A DNA stretch of 64,000 nucleotides, taken from positions 1 through 64,000 of the forward strand of contig NZ_JAFLNE010000011.1 in the NCBI RefSeq assembly GCF_017313225.1, read 5' to 3'. This document shows positions 9,592 to 19,188 of the stretch, piece by piece (the stretch's first letter is position 1; each line of letters begins with the position of its first letter). Below the pieces are notes generated by a model. That model made no database searches and was not told the origin of the DNA. It worked only from the letters and a program-made list of their open reading frames with translations. This DNA comes from Allomuricauda sp. CAU 1633 (lineage in GTDB: Bacteria; Bacteroidota; Bacteroidia; Flavobacteriales; Flavobacteriaceae). The position numbers and the translations under genes were made by a program.

Positions 9592-10125
9592 ATGGTAGAG
9601 GAACATGTGATATTGGTGAATGAGGCTGATGAGCCCATTGGATTAATGCCCAAAATGGAAGCCCATGAAAAAGCATTGCTACATCGGGCTTTTTCTGTTT
9701 TTATAATGAATGATAAGGGAGAGACCATGCTACAACAGCGTGCTAAGGATAAATACCATTCCCCTTTGTTGTGGACCAACACCTGTTGTAGCCATCAGAG
9801 AGAGGGGGAATCAAATATTGAAGCGGGTAAACGTCGGCTTATGGAAGAAATGGGCTTTAGCACAGAACTTACCGAGCTGTTTTCATTCATTTACAAAGCT
9901 CCTTTTGATAATGGCCTTACCGAGCATGAGTATGACCATGTAATGATTGGCACCTTCAATAAAATACCTAATATTAATCCTGATGAAGTAGCAGATTGGA
10001 AATGGATGCTGCCGAAAGACATTAAAACCGATATTTCCAATAATCCTGACCAATACACGGCTTGGTTCAAAATTATTTTTGAACGTTTTTACGATCATCT
10101 TATGAAAAACATTCCGGCACAATGA
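9592..10125 (+). CDS. idi: Isopentenyl-diphosphate delta-isomerase, type I
   Basis: 177-residue Nudix-fold enzyme that interconverts IPP and DMAPP in isoprenoid synthesis. The catalytic-cysteine motif TNTCCSH is at residues 62-68, and the acidic metal/catalytic pair lies in EHEYDH at about 111-116. Length matches the family. It overlaps the next gene by 4 nt (ATGA), so it heads a small operon. The carotenoid genes at 54-57 kb would be a downstream consumer of its product. Confidence 0.95.
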   Translation: MVEEHVILVNEADEPIGLMPKMEAHEKALLHRAFSVFIMNDKGETMLQQRAKDKYHSPLLWTNTCCSHQREGESNIEAGKRRLMEEMGFSTELTELFSFIYKAPFDNGLTEHEYDHVMIGTFNKIPNINPDEVADWKWMLPKDIKTDISNNPDQYTAWFKIIFERFYDHLMKNIPAQ

Positions 10126-10529
10126 AGGTAAAAGTGAGTAGAAAGGCCACCTTTAACGCTGCACATAGATTACATCGGCCTGATTGGGATGAAGAGAAGA
10201 ACAATGCTGTTTTTGGAAAATGCAACAATCCAAGGTACCACGGTCATAATTACGATCTTATTGTAAGCGTAACTGGTGAAATTGACCAGGAAACAGGTTT
10301 TGTGATGGATTTAAAGGTACTCAAGGATTTGGTTATGGAGCAGGTGGTGGAGGCATTGGATCACAAAAACCTCAATGCAGATGTACCCGAGTTTAAAAAT
10401 CTGAATCCCACCGCAGAAAATATAGCTGTGGTCATCTGGAACAAACTACGACCTCATATAGACAGTGCCAAGGACTTGGAAGTTGTCCTATATGAAACCC
10501 CCCGAAATTTTGTAACTTACTCAGGATAA
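10122..10529 (+). CDS. 6-pyruvoyl-tetrahydropterin synthase / 6-carboxytetrahydropterin synthase (QueD-like)
   Basis: 135 residues. Zinc ligands are visible as His15 (AAHRLH) and His40/His42 (RYHGHNY), with the candidate catalytic Cys34 in GKCNNP. The family acts on dihydroneopterin triphosphate, giving 6-pyruvoyl-tetrahydropterin or the queuosine intermediate 6-carboxytetrahydropterin. The sequence alone does not separate the two, and no other queuosine gene is nearby. Its start overlaps idi by 4 nt and its stop abuts manA directly. Confidence 0.88.
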   Translation: MKVKVSRKATFNAAHRLHRPDWDEEKNNAVFGKCNNPRYHGHNYDLIVSVTGEIDQETGFVMDLKVLKDLVMEQVVEALDHKNLNADVPEFKNLNPTAENIAVVIWNKLRPHIDSAKDLEVVLYETPRNFVTYSG

Positions 10530-11498
10530 ATGGACCTATACCCTTTAAAATTCAAACCAATCCTTAAAGAACGTCTTTGGGGAGGAACAAAACTTAAGGA
10601 CGTACTCAACAAGCCCATAGAAAGTGATATCACAGGGGAAAGTTGGGAGCTTTCGGGCGTACAAGGCGATATTTCCGAGGTATCCAATGGAGCTTTGGCA
10701 GGGACATCCCTAAAAGAATTGCTTGTAATGCAAGGGGAGGAGTTGTTGGGAAAAAGTGTAGTGGAACGTTTTGGTACCGAATTCCCCATCCTTATTAAGT
10801 TTATAGATGCCAAGCAAGACCTTTCCATCCAATTACATCCCAATGATGATTTGGCACGGGAAAGACACAATTCCTTTGGAAAAACGGAGATGTGGTATAT
10901 TATGGACGCCGACCCTGGAGCCAAACTCATTGTAGGCTTCAACAAGGATGTTGAAAAATCTGAATATATCCAAAGCCTTGAGGAAGGTAGTTTATTGGAT
11001 TTAATGAATTACGAGAAAGTTACCGAAGGGGATACGTTCTTTATCAATACTGGAAAAATCCATGCCATTGGTGCCGGGGTTATGTTGGCCGAGATTCAAC
11101 AAACATCGGATATTACCTACCGAGTCTACGATTTTGACCGCAAGGACAAGAATGGCAATCTTAGGGAATTACATACCGGTTTGGCCGTTGATGCCATCGA
11201 CTATGAGCTGAAAGACGATTTTAAGGTGGATTATCTTCATGATAAGGATGCTGTGAATACCATGGTCGACTGTCCCTATTTTAAAACCAGTTTTTTGGAT
11301 TTGGATAAAACCATGAAACAAGATGTATCCAATCGCGATTCCTTTACCATTTATATGTGTGTTGGCGGAGAGGGAACAATCACTAACGATTGGGGCAGTG
11401 CATCCATAAAAAGGGGTGAAACCGTTTTGGTTCCTGCTTGCAGCGGTGCTATTGAGATCAATACACATGGAACCAAACTTTTAGAAGTTACCATTTAG
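10530..11498 (+). CDS. manA: Mannose-6-phosphate isomerase, class I
   Basis: 322 residues. N-terminal KFKPILKERLWGG and the metal-site stretch QLHPNDDLA, followed by GKTEMWYI, are typical of short bacterial type I phosphomannose isomerases. GKIHAIGAG is the second part of the cupin site. It interconverts mannose-6-phosphate and fructose-6-phosphate for sugar use or GDP-mannose supply. It begins the base after the upstream stop, so it is translated from the same operon as idi. Confidence 0.93.
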   Translation: MDLYPLKFKPILKERLWGGTKLKDVLNKPIESDITGESWELSGVQGDISEVSNGALAGTSLKELLVMQGEELLGKSVVERFGTEFPILIKFIDAKQDLSIQLHPNDDLARERHNSFGKTEMWYIMDADPGAKLIVGFNKDVEKSEYIQSLEEGSLLDLMNYEKVTEGDTFFINTGKIHAIGAGVMLAEIQQTSDITYRVYDFDRKDKNGNLRELHTGLAVDAIDYELKDDFKVDYLHDKDAVNTMVDCPYFKTSFLDLDKTMKQDVSNRDSFTIYMCVGGEGTITNDWGSASIKRGETVLVPACSGAIEINTHGTKLLEVTI

Positions 11499-11524
11499 TA
11501 GTACATTTAAATAAAATACTAACC

Positions 11525-11797
11525 ATGCCAAGTATTCGTGATTTAAAAAAAGATGTCAATTTTGTGCTGGGAGACATCATAGAAGCGGTGTATATCTGGG
11601 AAGCCGGTTCGGGCAACAAAGAGTCAGAAGAAGGAACCGTGATCATTGACAAGGCCATTGCCGTGTTCGATGAATTAATGGGTAAAATCCACCAGAAAGA
11701 GGTAAAAGACTCCAAGGCCCATTTCAAGGATATACGATCCCAATTGGAAGTAAAGGCTACAGAACTTGTGGAAGAACTGAACAATCTTGCCAGCTAG
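11525..11797 (+). CDS. Small conserved hypothetical protein
   Basis: 90 residues, highly charged, predicted mostly helical, without signal peptide or membrane segment. It contains GSGNKESEEGT between two helical stretches and ends in an amphipathic helix. I do not recognise a named family, although proteins of this size and pattern are common in flavobacteria. It follows manA by 26 bp and its stop abuts the stop of the convergent lipoprotein gene. Confidence 0.7.
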   Translation: MPSIRDLKKDVNFVLGDIIEAVYIWEAGSGNKESEEGTVIIDKAIAVFDELMGKIHQKEVKDSKAHFKDIRSQLEVKATELVEELNNLAS

Positions 11798-12499
11798 TTA
11801 ATTCTGTTCCTTTAAAAATGCTGAAAGGGCTTTTCCATATTTGGATGAAGCCACTTCAGGAGAAAGTCCATTGTAAACAGAATCCAAATATTTGGGATTT
11901 GCCTCTCTGGCCTCTGTGACCATAATATATGGTGTGGCATAAGAATCGCCATTATTCAACCCAAAATTGAGGATGTATCGGTATCTATTGACCAAGTTTT
12001 GATCCGCCAATCTTTGAAGGGAATCCAAAGCTTCTTGATTTTCTTGGTATTCCGGTTGTGCAGCTGCCTGCATCAAGCTCAAATCTTTTAAGTTGAATTT
12101 GGATAGCATTTCGGAAAATTCGGATAATTTTTCATGTGATACTGACCCTGATATTTCAGGATTTTTATCAAAAGTGTTCCAGGACGTATTGATGACTATC
12201 TCACCAGCTTCCCCAAAGAACATGATTCTATCATTCACTTCGTTTTTGTCTTCTTTTTCCAAATAGAGGTAAAACACATCGGGATCTTCAACTTCTTCTG
12301 AAAAAGCAAAGTTCCCATCGCCCTCAATTTTAAGGGAATCCAATACCACTAGGGATGAATCGTTGAATTGTTGTAGAAAAAGGGTGCCTTTTTTTAACCC
12401 TTTGATGTTTCCGGAGACAGTCATGGTGTTTTCCGTGTTCTTTTCACAAGAGGCAACGATCAATGCTAATAGTGCTACAGTAAGGATTCTCTTCATCAT
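11798..12499 (-). CDS. DUF4369-like lipoprotein
   Basis: About 233 residues. An upstream extension to 12577 is open, but the start at 12499/12496 gives a clean lipoprotein signal with lipobox VASC, so it is preferred. The N-terminal part (TVSGNIKGLKKGTLFLQQF) resembles the DUF4369 beta-sandwich that often precedes thioredoxin domains in TlpA-like lipoproteins. No CxxC or thioredoxin domain follows; the rest is helical. Export and lipidation are inferred. The longer ORF would overlap the DUF819 gene upstream by 37 nt. Confidence 0.75.
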   Translation of the reverse strand: MMKRILTVALLALIVASCEKNTENTMTVSGNIKGLKKGTLFLQQFNDSSLVVLDSLKIEGDGNFAFSEEVEDPDVFYLYLEKEDKNEVNDRIMFFGEAGEIVINTSWNTFDKNPEISGSVSHEKLSEFSEMLSKFNLKDLSLMQAAAQPEYQENQEALDSLQRLADQNLVNRYRYILNFGLNNGDSYATPYIMVTEAREANPKYLDSVYNGLSPEVASSKYGKALSAFLKEQN

Positions 12500-12540
12500 T
12501 AAAATTTTGCTCGGCAAATATGCATAAACTTCTGAACTTT

Positions 12541-13803
12541 TTAAACTTTGGAGGCCACTTCCATCAACAAAGCACAAATATAAGCCCCTGCCGTACCCAC
12601 AACATAACCAAAAACAGCCAGAAGAATGCCCACTGAAGTCAAGGAAGGATGAAATTCAGCTGCTACAACCGGTGCTGAGGCAGCACCTCCCACATTGGCC
12701 TGACTTCCAACCGCCAGAAAAAAGTAGGGTGCCTTGATGAGTTTGGCCACTAGAATCAAAAGTCCCGCGTGAATGGTAATCCAAACAAATCCTACAATTA
12801 TCAAACCAGGGTTTTCAGCTATTCTACTTAAATCCATTTTCATCCCAACCGTAGCAACCAAAACATATACCAACATCCCTCCGATTTTGCTGGCACCAGC
12901 TCCTTCATAGTTTTTGGCTTTGGTAAATGACAACCCAATACCAATAATGGTCGCAAAGACTACCATCCATAAAAATGGAGAGCCTAGGGAAGAGAATATT
13001 TTTTCTTTGTCCCTGACAATTTCAAAATTGTTTACCAAAAATTCAGTGAAATATTGTCCTAGAAAGTGTGCTAAACCAACCCCTACAAAGGCGTAAAACA
13101 GTAGCATCATCAAATCTGATAAGGAAGTTACTCTTGCGATTTTTTGTGTATATGTCGATACCTTTTGTTTGAGTTGCTCGATGGAAGACGTATCTGCTTT
13201 AAGCCATGTGTCGATTCTTTTTGTCTTCCCAACACCAAATAATAAAAAGCCAAGCCAAAGATTAGCCATAATGATATCTACCAAAACCATTCCGGAGTAT
13301 TTGGATTCATTGAATTCAAATATTTCAAGCATTGCGATTTGGTTGGCACTTCCCCCAATCCAACTTCCGGCGATGGTAGCCAAGCCTCGCCAAACAGCAT
13401 CGATGCCAACTCCACCTACTGTGTCAGGGGAAAAAATGGAGACAATTAAAATGGCCAAAGGCCCCCCGATGATAATGCCCACAGTGCCAGTAAAAAACAT
13501 AATCAAGGCTTTAGACCCCAAGTTTATTATGGCTTTTAAGTCAATGCTCAAAGTCATCAAAATTAAAGCGGCAGGAAGCAAAAAATTACTTGCAGTTTCA
13601 TCCACGTTACTCTGTTCAGCTGATATTATCCCAAAAGATGCTAAGATTCCAGGTAATAAATAGCACATGAGCACTGTGGGTACCACGCCATAAAATTTAG
13701 TCCAAAAGCCGGTTTTGATGGATGAGGTATAAAAAACAAACCCCAAACAGAGGCAAAGCAATCCAAAGATGACCGTGTCATCGGTAAAAGGTAGTTGGTC
13801 CAT
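12541..13803 (-). CDS. DUF819 family membrane protein
   Basis: 420 residues with about ten hydrophobic segments. Glycine-rich motifs GSWIGGSANQIAM and QANVGGAASAPVVAAEFH are characteristic of the DUF819 (YjcL-like) integral membrane family. The two halves look like an internal repeat, as in some secondary transporters. Substrate is unknown. It lies upstream of the lipoprotein gene on the same strand, and co-transcription is possible. Confidence 0.85.
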   Translation of the reverse strand: MDQLPFTDDTVIFGLLCLCLGFVFYTSSIKTGFWTKFYGVVPTVLMCYLLPGILASFGIISAEQSNVDETASNFLLPAALILMTLSIDLKAIINLGSKALIMFFTGTVGIIIGGPLAILIVSIFSPDTVGGVGIDAVWRGLATIAGSWIGGSANQIAMLEIFEFNESKYSGMVLVDIIMANLWLGFLLFGVGKTKRIDTWLKADTSSIEQLKQKVSTYTQKIARVTSLSDLMMLLFYAFVGVGLAHFLGQYFTEFLVNNFEIVRDKEKIFSSLGSPFLWMVVFATIIGIGLSFTKAKNYEGAGASKIGGMLVYVLVATVGMKMDLSRIAENPGLIIVGFVWITIHAGLLILVAKLIKAPYFFLAVGSQANVGGAASAPVVAAEFHPSLTSVGILLAVFGYVVGTAGAYICALLMEVASKV

Positions 13804-13861
13804 GATATCTAAATAGTGATATCCCCAAATATAGGAAAATCAAAAAGTGTGGAAGCTAAGC

Positions 13862-16060
13862 CTAAATGTTCAACCAATAGGTGAGCTTTAAGTTGATGGA
13901 CCTACTCCTGGGCATAATGGTGTTGACATAGTAATTGTCGTTGTACACCAAAAAGAGGTCGGAGAGTGGTGCAAAGCGCCACTGCAATCGAGAATTGAAC
14001 CCGATATTGTCCAGTTGGTTGCTGTATTGCACCAAGGTGGACCAAAAAACAGACTTGTTGAAGGTGATATTTATGCGAGGGCTCACCAACCACAGATCTT
14101 CACTTTCGTAAGGGTCTGGTAGTTTAATACTGTTGTAATTAAATCCCAAAGATAGGAACACCGTAGGTTGGAGTCGAAGGCTCATATCCCCCTCAACGGC
14201 AAACTGGGTACCATTATAAAATTCTCCATAACCTGGTTCTAGAGAATAGGAAAACACCTTTCTTCGATCACTTTGAAACTCAACTTCAAAACTAGTGTAA
14301 TAATATCCTTGATCGGCAGGAAGTTCGGTTCCACCATCGGTATTGGTGGGGTCAAAGGATTCCGTTAAATAGGTGAAGCGGTTGAACATACGGGCAGAAA
14401 GCTCTTCTTGGGTTTTGAATTGGGCCTGCCAGCCTGTGAAAATCATATAGTCCGTGTTCTGGTAATCCAAAGTGGGTCTCCAAAGCACATTGGGATTAAA
14501 ACGAAACCCATGAAAGTTCATATTTCCTTTTTTGGGCCAGAAATTTACCTCAACAAAAGGCCTGGTGACAATAAAATCATCTCGTCGAATATAACCAAGA
14601 TCGGACCGGAAGTCGTCTCCCACAAAGTTGCTACTAAGCCCAAAATTCAGATATCGGGAGTTGTATTGCAAATCTACCCCACCTGCGGCATCACGACTCC
14701 CAATGGCATGGGCAAAGGATTTATGGTAGAAAAACTTACCGGTCCATGTGTTATCTGCGGATGCCAAATTATAGTCCAGTCCCACCACGCGATTGTAACG
14801 GTCTTCTTCAGCCAAAAAATCATAATCGTCAAAGGTTTGGCGGTTTACAAAAATGAAGCTGAGGTTGGATCGGGAGAACATCTTTTTTTGAAGGGCAAAA
14901 ACAGTGTTGTTGTTACTGGGAATTTCGTTGGCCTCATCTTCTTCTGTTTGAATATTGAGAAAGCCCAATCGCCAATCTTCATTGACTTTTCCGCTAAGAC
15001 GAACACCTCCAATAATTCCATTTTCAATGGTTTCACCATCCAGATTTTCAGCAATACCTATTCTTCTTGAAAAGAAAGGGTTGGAATCCCGTTCATTACC
15101 AAAAGAGCCAAAAAGGTCACTGTTGTCAATAAAAAACTGCCTACGCTCCGGGAGGGAAATCTCAAATCGGGTAAGATTGGTGACCAAATTGTCCACTTCT
15201 ACGTTGGAAAAATCAGGGTTCACCGTAATGTCCAGATTCATGCCATTGCCAATGGATATTTTAGCGTCACCTCCAAAATTCAACTTGCTCTTGTCCTCAT
15301 TGGTCTCATAGTCCTTTCCAACAATAGCATTGGTGTAGGGGATGATAGCCATGGGTGTTCTGGATTTTCCCAAAGGTTTTTCAAAGACCATATCGCCCAT
15401 AAAGGCCAAACTGTAGATCAATTGGTTTTGGGGAATTTCTATCCAAGTACTTTGTTCATTACTTTGCATATCGAACCGATAGCTGTTGAACCGCCATTTG
15501 GTTTCCCCTTGTTTAAATTTAAAAGAGGTGAGGGGGATGGCAATTTCACAGATATAGTACCCATCATAGAGTTTGGTCTCTCCCTGCCATTTTACATCCC
15601 ATGATGTAGTAAAACCGCTTGGCCCGGAACCTCCATTGGAAATAAGGGCCTCTCTTCGAACCCCGTAGGGGTTCATTCCAAAAAGAAATGCGTTGGTGCC
15701 ATCATTAAAGGTATCAAACAGCAGGCTTATATTATCATTGCCGCCAGCTCTGTAGTCCCTTTCCAGAGAAGGAATTACATAATTATCACCCTCAGTGTCC
15801 ACTTTAATGCCAATGAAAAGGGTGGTGGCATTGTACAGCATTTTAATATCGGTTTGCTGCATGGCAGGCACAGAATCTGATGGGAAATATTGTTGAAAAC
15901 CATGGGCGCTCTCCGCTATTTTCCATACTGGATCATCAAGAATCCCATCGATCATCAAGGGCTCTTCGGTATACTTTACAGTAAATTGCTTCGGGCTGGT
16001 TTGCGCAAAAAATAGGAATGGAAAGAGTAGTGCACTGAGTACAAAACGAAAATAAAACAT
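13862..16060 (-). CDS. DUF5916 outer-membrane protein with N-terminal CBM9-like domain
   Basis: 732 residues. A signal peptide ending near FFAQ is followed by a carbohydrate-binding family 9-like beta-sandwich (about 25-220), with PLMIDGILDDPVWKIAE at its start. The remainder is a long strand-rich region with LPERRQFFIDNSDLF and alternating aromatic residues, ending in TYWLNI, consistent with an outer-membrane barrel of the DUF5916 type. Family members are common in Bacteroidota and their ligand is not established. It is divergent from the S1/P1 nuclease gene, with 166 bp between them. Confidence 0.85.
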   Translation of the reverse strand: MFYFRFVLSALLFPFLFFAQTSPKQFTVKYTEEPLMIDGILDDPVWKIAESAHGFQQYFPSDSVPAMQQTDIKMLYNATTLFIGIKVDTEGDNYVIPSLERDYRAGGNDNISLLFDTFNDGTNAFLFGMNPYGVRREALISNGGSGPSGFTTSWDVKWQGETKLYDGYYICEIAIPLTSFKFKQGETKWRFNSYRFDMQSNEQSTWIEIPQNQLIYSLAFMGDMVFEKPLGKSRTPMAIIPYTNAIVGKDYETNEDKSKLNFGGDAKISIGNGMNLDITVNPDFSNVEVDNLVTNLTRFEISLPERRQFFIDNSDLFGSFGNERDSNPFFSRRIGIAENLDGETIENGIIGGVRLSGKVNEDWRLGFLNIQTEEDEANEIPSNNNTVFALQKKMFSRSNLSFIFVNRQTFDDYDFLAEEDRYNRVVGLDYNLASADNTWTGKFFYHKSFAHAIGSRDAAGGVDLQYNSRYLNFGLSSNFVGDDFRSDLGYIRRDDFIVTRPFVEVNFWPKKGNMNFHGFRFNPNVLWRPTLDYQNTDYMIFTGWQAQFKTQEELSARMFNRFTYLTESFDPTNTDGGTELPADQGYYYTSFEVEFQSDRRKVFSYSLEPGYGEFYNGTQFAVEGDMSLRLQPTVFLSLGFNYNSIKLPDPYESEDLWLVSPRINITFNKSVFWSTLVQYSNQLDNIGFNSRLQWRFAPLSDLFLVYNDNYYVNTIMPRSRSINLKLTYWLNI

Positions 16061-16226
16061 TAGTTGAGTTAGTTGGTACTACAAATTTAAGAGTTAGGTT
16101 CGTTAAAAAAATCCCAAAGTTTGTTTCAAGGCATTGTCTTTCAAAAAAGATGATGAAAATTGGCAGTTATAAATATTAACAGTGATTTCATATCTTGTTC
16201 CCTTCTTTTTGAAGTAATCATCAATC

Positions 16227-16994
16227 ATGAAAAAAATCATCCTCCTTTTTGTATTGGCCCCGGTTCTTGCCTTTGGTAATTTTTGGGGAAAAACCGGACA
16301 TCGTGTCACGGGACACATTGCCCAAAATCATTTATCTGGAAAGGCCAAGCGAGCCTTAAACGATTTGTTGGAAGGACATAGCCTTGCTTTTGTCTCAACC
16401 TACGCCGATGAAATAAAGGCAGACCGGAAGTATTCCAAATATTCGGCTTGGCATTATGTGAATTACCCTTTGGGAATGCGTTATATAGATTCTGAGAAGA
16501 GTAAATATGGGGATATTATCACCGCCATTGAAGAGTGCAAACGGGTAGTGAAAGATAAAAACAGGAGTAGAGAAGACCGTGTTTTTCATCTTAAAATGTT
16601 GGTTCACCTTATTGGCGACCTACATCAGCCACTACATGCGAGTAGGGCAGAGGATAAAGGAGGGAACGATATCCAAGTACAGTGGTTTGGTGAAGGTAGT
16701 AACTTGCATCAGGTTTGGGATAAAAATTTAATTGTTTCCTATGGGATGACCTACACGGAACTGGCCAATGAGTTAGATCAGGTGTCGCGAAAAGAGCGCA
16801 AAAAGATTCAAGAAGGGACCATTTATGATTGGGTGGATGAATCCCATGAAATTTGCGCAACCTTATATGACTCCGCAGAAGTTGGGGAAAAGTTGGGGTA
16901 CAGGTACACCTATGACTACAACGATATCCTATTCCAACAACTACAAAGGGGCGGATTGCGTTTGGCCAAAGTGCTTAACGACTTGTTTGCCTAA
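16227..16994 (+). CDS. Secreted S1/P1-type zinc nuclease
   Basis: 255 residues. A signal peptide runs to about residue 17-19, leaving Trp20 near the mature N-terminus; in this family the N-terminal Trp itself binds zinc. Further ligands follow in order: GH (WGKTGH), Asp in YADE, His in AWHYVN, H..D..H in HLIGDLHQPLH, and H..D in LHQVWD. The full tri-zinc set of P1 nuclease is therefore present, so an active single-strand nuclease/3'-nucleotidase in the periplasm or outside is likely. Its stop is 8 bp from the stop of the convergent AraC gene. Confidence 0.93.
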   Translation: MKKIILLFVLAPVLAFGNFWGKTGHRVTGHIAQNHLSGKAKRALNDLLEGHSLAFVSTYADEIKADRKYSKYSAWHYVNYPLGMRYIDSEKSKYGDIITAIEECKRVVKDKNRSREDRVFHLKMLVHLIGDLHQPLHASRAEDKGGNDIQVQWFGEGSNLHQVWDKNLIVSYGMTYTELANELDQVSRKERKKIQEGTIYDWVDESHEICATLYDSAEVGEKLGYRYTYDYNDILFQQLQRGGLRLAKVLNDLFA

Positions 16995-17002
16995 TAGACC
17001 AA

Positions 17003-17881
17003 TTATTGCAATACAGCCTTTAATTGGTTCCTGTATTCAGACGGGTTTTGCCCAGTAAATGCTTTAAAGGATTTATTGAAGTGCGAAAAGTTGTTGAAAC
17101 CACTTTCGTAACACACTTGGGTAATGCTCATGGGCTGTTCCGCCAAAAGTTTTGAAGCGTGCACCAAGCGGTATTCATTTACGAACTGTGTAAAGGTCTT
17201 ATTGGTGATTTTTTTGAAGTATCTACAGAACGAGGGCACGGTCATACTTACCATATCCGCAATTTCATCCAAGCTGATGTCTTCCTTAAAATTGGTCTTC
17301 ACGTGATTAAAGACAATATTGATGCGATCATTGTCCTTCACCTCGGTCTCTATGGAAAAGCCTTCCCCGTTCAATACCTTGATTTCATCCGAAGTAGCCA
17401 GGATGTTCAATATATTAAGGATGGATAACAGCCGTTGAAAATCGGTCTGGTACTCCAAGATTTCCATTTTTTCGCCAACCTTTACCTTGGTCATGCCAGA
17501 AAAGGCGATACCTCCCTTGGCAACTTCAAACAGTTTATGAATGTTCTTCATTTCTGGAATATTGAAGAAATCACTCCCCAGAAAATCAGCTTTCATCTGA
17601 ATAAGGGTCTCGCTTTTATTTCCAGTTAGTTTATCGGTAAAGCCGCAATGGGGTAGATTGGAACCAATAAGAATAAGGTCTCCGTTCCGAAAATAGGAAA
17701 CATGGCTCCCTATTTGCCGTTTTCCTGATCCTCCGTTAACATAGACCAGTTCCAGTTCGGGGTGATAATGCCAGCCATTGTTCTTGTTCTCGTTGTTTTC
17801 GTTGAACTTTTGATACGTAAACGAGTGACCAAAACTAGGCGCAATTGCCTCAAAAGCAGGTTTTTGAATCATTTTTGCCAT
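17003..17881 (-). CDS. AraC family transcriptional regulator with cupin sensor domain
   Basis: 292 residues. The N-terminal cupin-like part contains GWHYHPELELVYV and the turn GSNLPHCGF. The C-terminal ~100 residues hold the two AraC helix-turn-helix motifs, ending FNNFSHFNKSFKAFTGQNPSEYR. The cupin half usually binds a sugar or small metabolite; its ligand here is unknown. A -7-like TAATTTTG lies on the minus strand at 17932-17939. The regulator is divergent from the small secreted protein gene at 18084, which could be a target. Confidence 0.92.
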   Translation of the reverse strand: MAKMIQKPAFEAIAPSFGHSFTYQKFNENNENKNNGWHYHPELELVYVNGGSGKRQIGSHVSYFRNGDLILIGSNLPHCGFTDKLTGNKSETLIQMKADFLGSDFFNIPEMKNIHKLFEVAKGGIAFSGMTKVKVGEKMEILEYQTDFQRLLSILNILNILATSDEIKVLNGEGFSIETEVKDNDRINIVFNHVKTNFKEDISLDEIADMVSMTVPSFCRYFKKITNKTFTQFVNEYRLVHASKLLAEQPMSITQVCYESGFNNFSHFNKSFKAFTGQNPSEYRNQLKAVLQ

Positions 17882-18083
17882 TTTAAATTTGGTAATGTAA
17901 AGTTACTGCCATGTTGTGTAGGGCATATCTACAAAATTAACTAAAATATATACTATTTTAACCTTAGCACAAAGTTAACACATTTACCATGTTAAAATTG
18001 CACATAAACTGGAAAAGATGGTGGTATTCCAGCCTTCTATTCCGCCATACATTTGTCCTGTAATCTTAAAAAAACGAAATGTT

Positions 18084-18437
18084 ATGAAGTCAGTAGTAAA
18101 TTATTTAGTAGCAGGAGCATTCCTATTAGTATCTACAGTAGGGTTTGCTAACGGACCAGCAAAGAGCGAAGTTGAAAAGAAATTGGTTAAAGTTGAACTT
18201 GATCCAGTTTTTGTTAAGAAAGGTGACAAGTTGATGATGAACCTTTTGAACATCTCCCAAGGAATGGTGATTCTTAAGGTATACGATAGCCAAGATAGAT
18301 TGGTTTACAATGAGTCTATCGATGGAAAACTTATCGTAGAAAAAGCATTCAACTTTGAAAAAGCTTTTGAAGACGAATATACCATAGTTGTAGTTGATAA
18401 GTTTGGTACTTACAAAGAAACTATGGCAGTAAGATAG
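18084..18437 (+). CDS. Small secreted beta-sandwich protein
   Basis: 117 residues from the ATG at 18084; the upstream in-frame extension to 18018 would bury the signal peptide. The signal peptide ends near GFANG. The mature part (about 95 residues) is strand-rich with Lys/Asp/Glu, pattern VILKVYDSQDRLVYNE, ending in TYKETMAVR. It resembles the small DUF3244-like or sorting-domain-like folds of Bacteroidota but is too short to assign. A strong terminator follows at once. Its upstream region is shared with the AraC regulator. Confidence 0.8.
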   Translation: MKSVVNYLVAGAFLLVSTVGFANGPAKSEVEKKLVKVELDPVFVKKGDKLMMNLLNISQGMVILKVYDSQDRLVYNESIDGKLIVEKAFNFEKAFEDEYTIVVVDKFGTYKETMAVR

Positions 18438-18461
18438 TTTGTTTAGTTAATTTTTATGTGC

Positions 18462-18490
18462 AAGGGGCCCTTTCGAGGGCCCTTTTTTTA
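18462..18490 (+). terminator. Rho-independent terminator after the small secreted protein gene
   Basis: GGGCCC stem arms around a TTTCGA loop are flanked by AAGG and CCTTTTTTT. The T run overlaps the stop end of the convergent MOSC gene. Confidence 0.85.
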
Positions 18491-19120
18491 TAGCCATTTT
18501 TCAAGACGTTCCCTTTTTCCGGGAGGTAGGGCATCATTTGCAATGGCGAGTTTAAGATGTTCCTGGTTTTTTTCTTTGGAAAAGAGCAATCGATAAAATG
18601 CTTGGGTGGTCAATGAGCTTTTGGATTCTTCCACCAATTCCATTTTATCACCTGTACTGACTTGTCCCACTTCCAAAATGCGGATATAGGTTCCTGGAAA
18701 GCCATGCTCAATAAATTCCTTCAAGATTTCTTGGGATTCAAACCGAATTCCTAGCTTGAAACAGGGTTCCCTGGGCTGGGTGATCTGCACCAAGGCAGTT
18801 CCCAGTTTATAGATGCTGCCGATTTTTAATTGGGCTTCATCCAAACCTTCAATGGTTAGGTTTTCTCCAAACATGCCCCAGTTCCATTCCAAATGGGGAT
18901 ATTTTTCTTTCCAATACGGGTAATGGTCAGTTGAAAAAAGATAGCAGGCCTTAAAAATTCCACCATGTACCCTTCGGTCTGCAATGGTGTCCTTGGCCAC
19001 GCTTTCTGCTTCCAAGAGCAATGGCTCTGTAATGGGGGATTTAAATATCCCTGTTGTGGTTTGTTTGCCGTTCCAAACTATTGGGGTGGGATGACCGATG
19101 TTGGTAGAGATGACTTTCAT
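18488..19120 (-). CDS. MOSC domain protein (YiiM-like)
   Basis: 210 residues. The motif order DRRVHGG, FGENLTIEGL, and QPREPCFKLG with the conserved Cys fits the MOSC (molybdenum cofactor sulfurase C-terminal) domain of stand-alone YiiM/YuaD type. These proteins are associated with sulfur transfer to, or use of, molybdenum cofactor. The C-terminal ~50 residues form a helical extension as in YiiM. No other Moco gene is in the window. It is separated from the DUF6249-like gene by a terminator. Confidence 0.9.
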   Translation of the reverse strand: MKVISTNIGHPTPIVWNGKQTTTGIFKSPITEPLLLEAESVAKDTIADRRVHGGIFKACYLFSTDHYPYWKEKYPHLEWNWGMFGENLTIEGLDEAQLKIGSIYKLGTALVQITQPREPCFKLGIRFESQEILKEFIEHGFPGTYIRILEVGQVSTGDKMELVEESKSSLTTQAFYRLLFSKEKNQEHLKLAIANDALPPGKRERLEKWL

Positions 19121-19130
19121 GGATTAAAAA

Positions 19131-19162
19131 TAAAAAAACCATCGCAGATGAGACGATGGTTT
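19131..19162 (-). terminator. Rho-independent terminator of the DUF6249-like gene
   Basis: The inverted repeat AAACCATCG / CGATGGTTT (19136-19144 and 19154-19162) is followed on the minus strand by a run of seven T. It separates this gene from the MOSC gene. Confidence 0.85.
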
Positions 19163-19188
19163 CTTCATTGTTTTTTTGAAACTGAATG

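Noticed and set aside
14408-15070. 220-codon plus-strand frame inside the DUF5916 gene
   Set aside because: Antisense to a clear 732-residue protein and without recognisable features.
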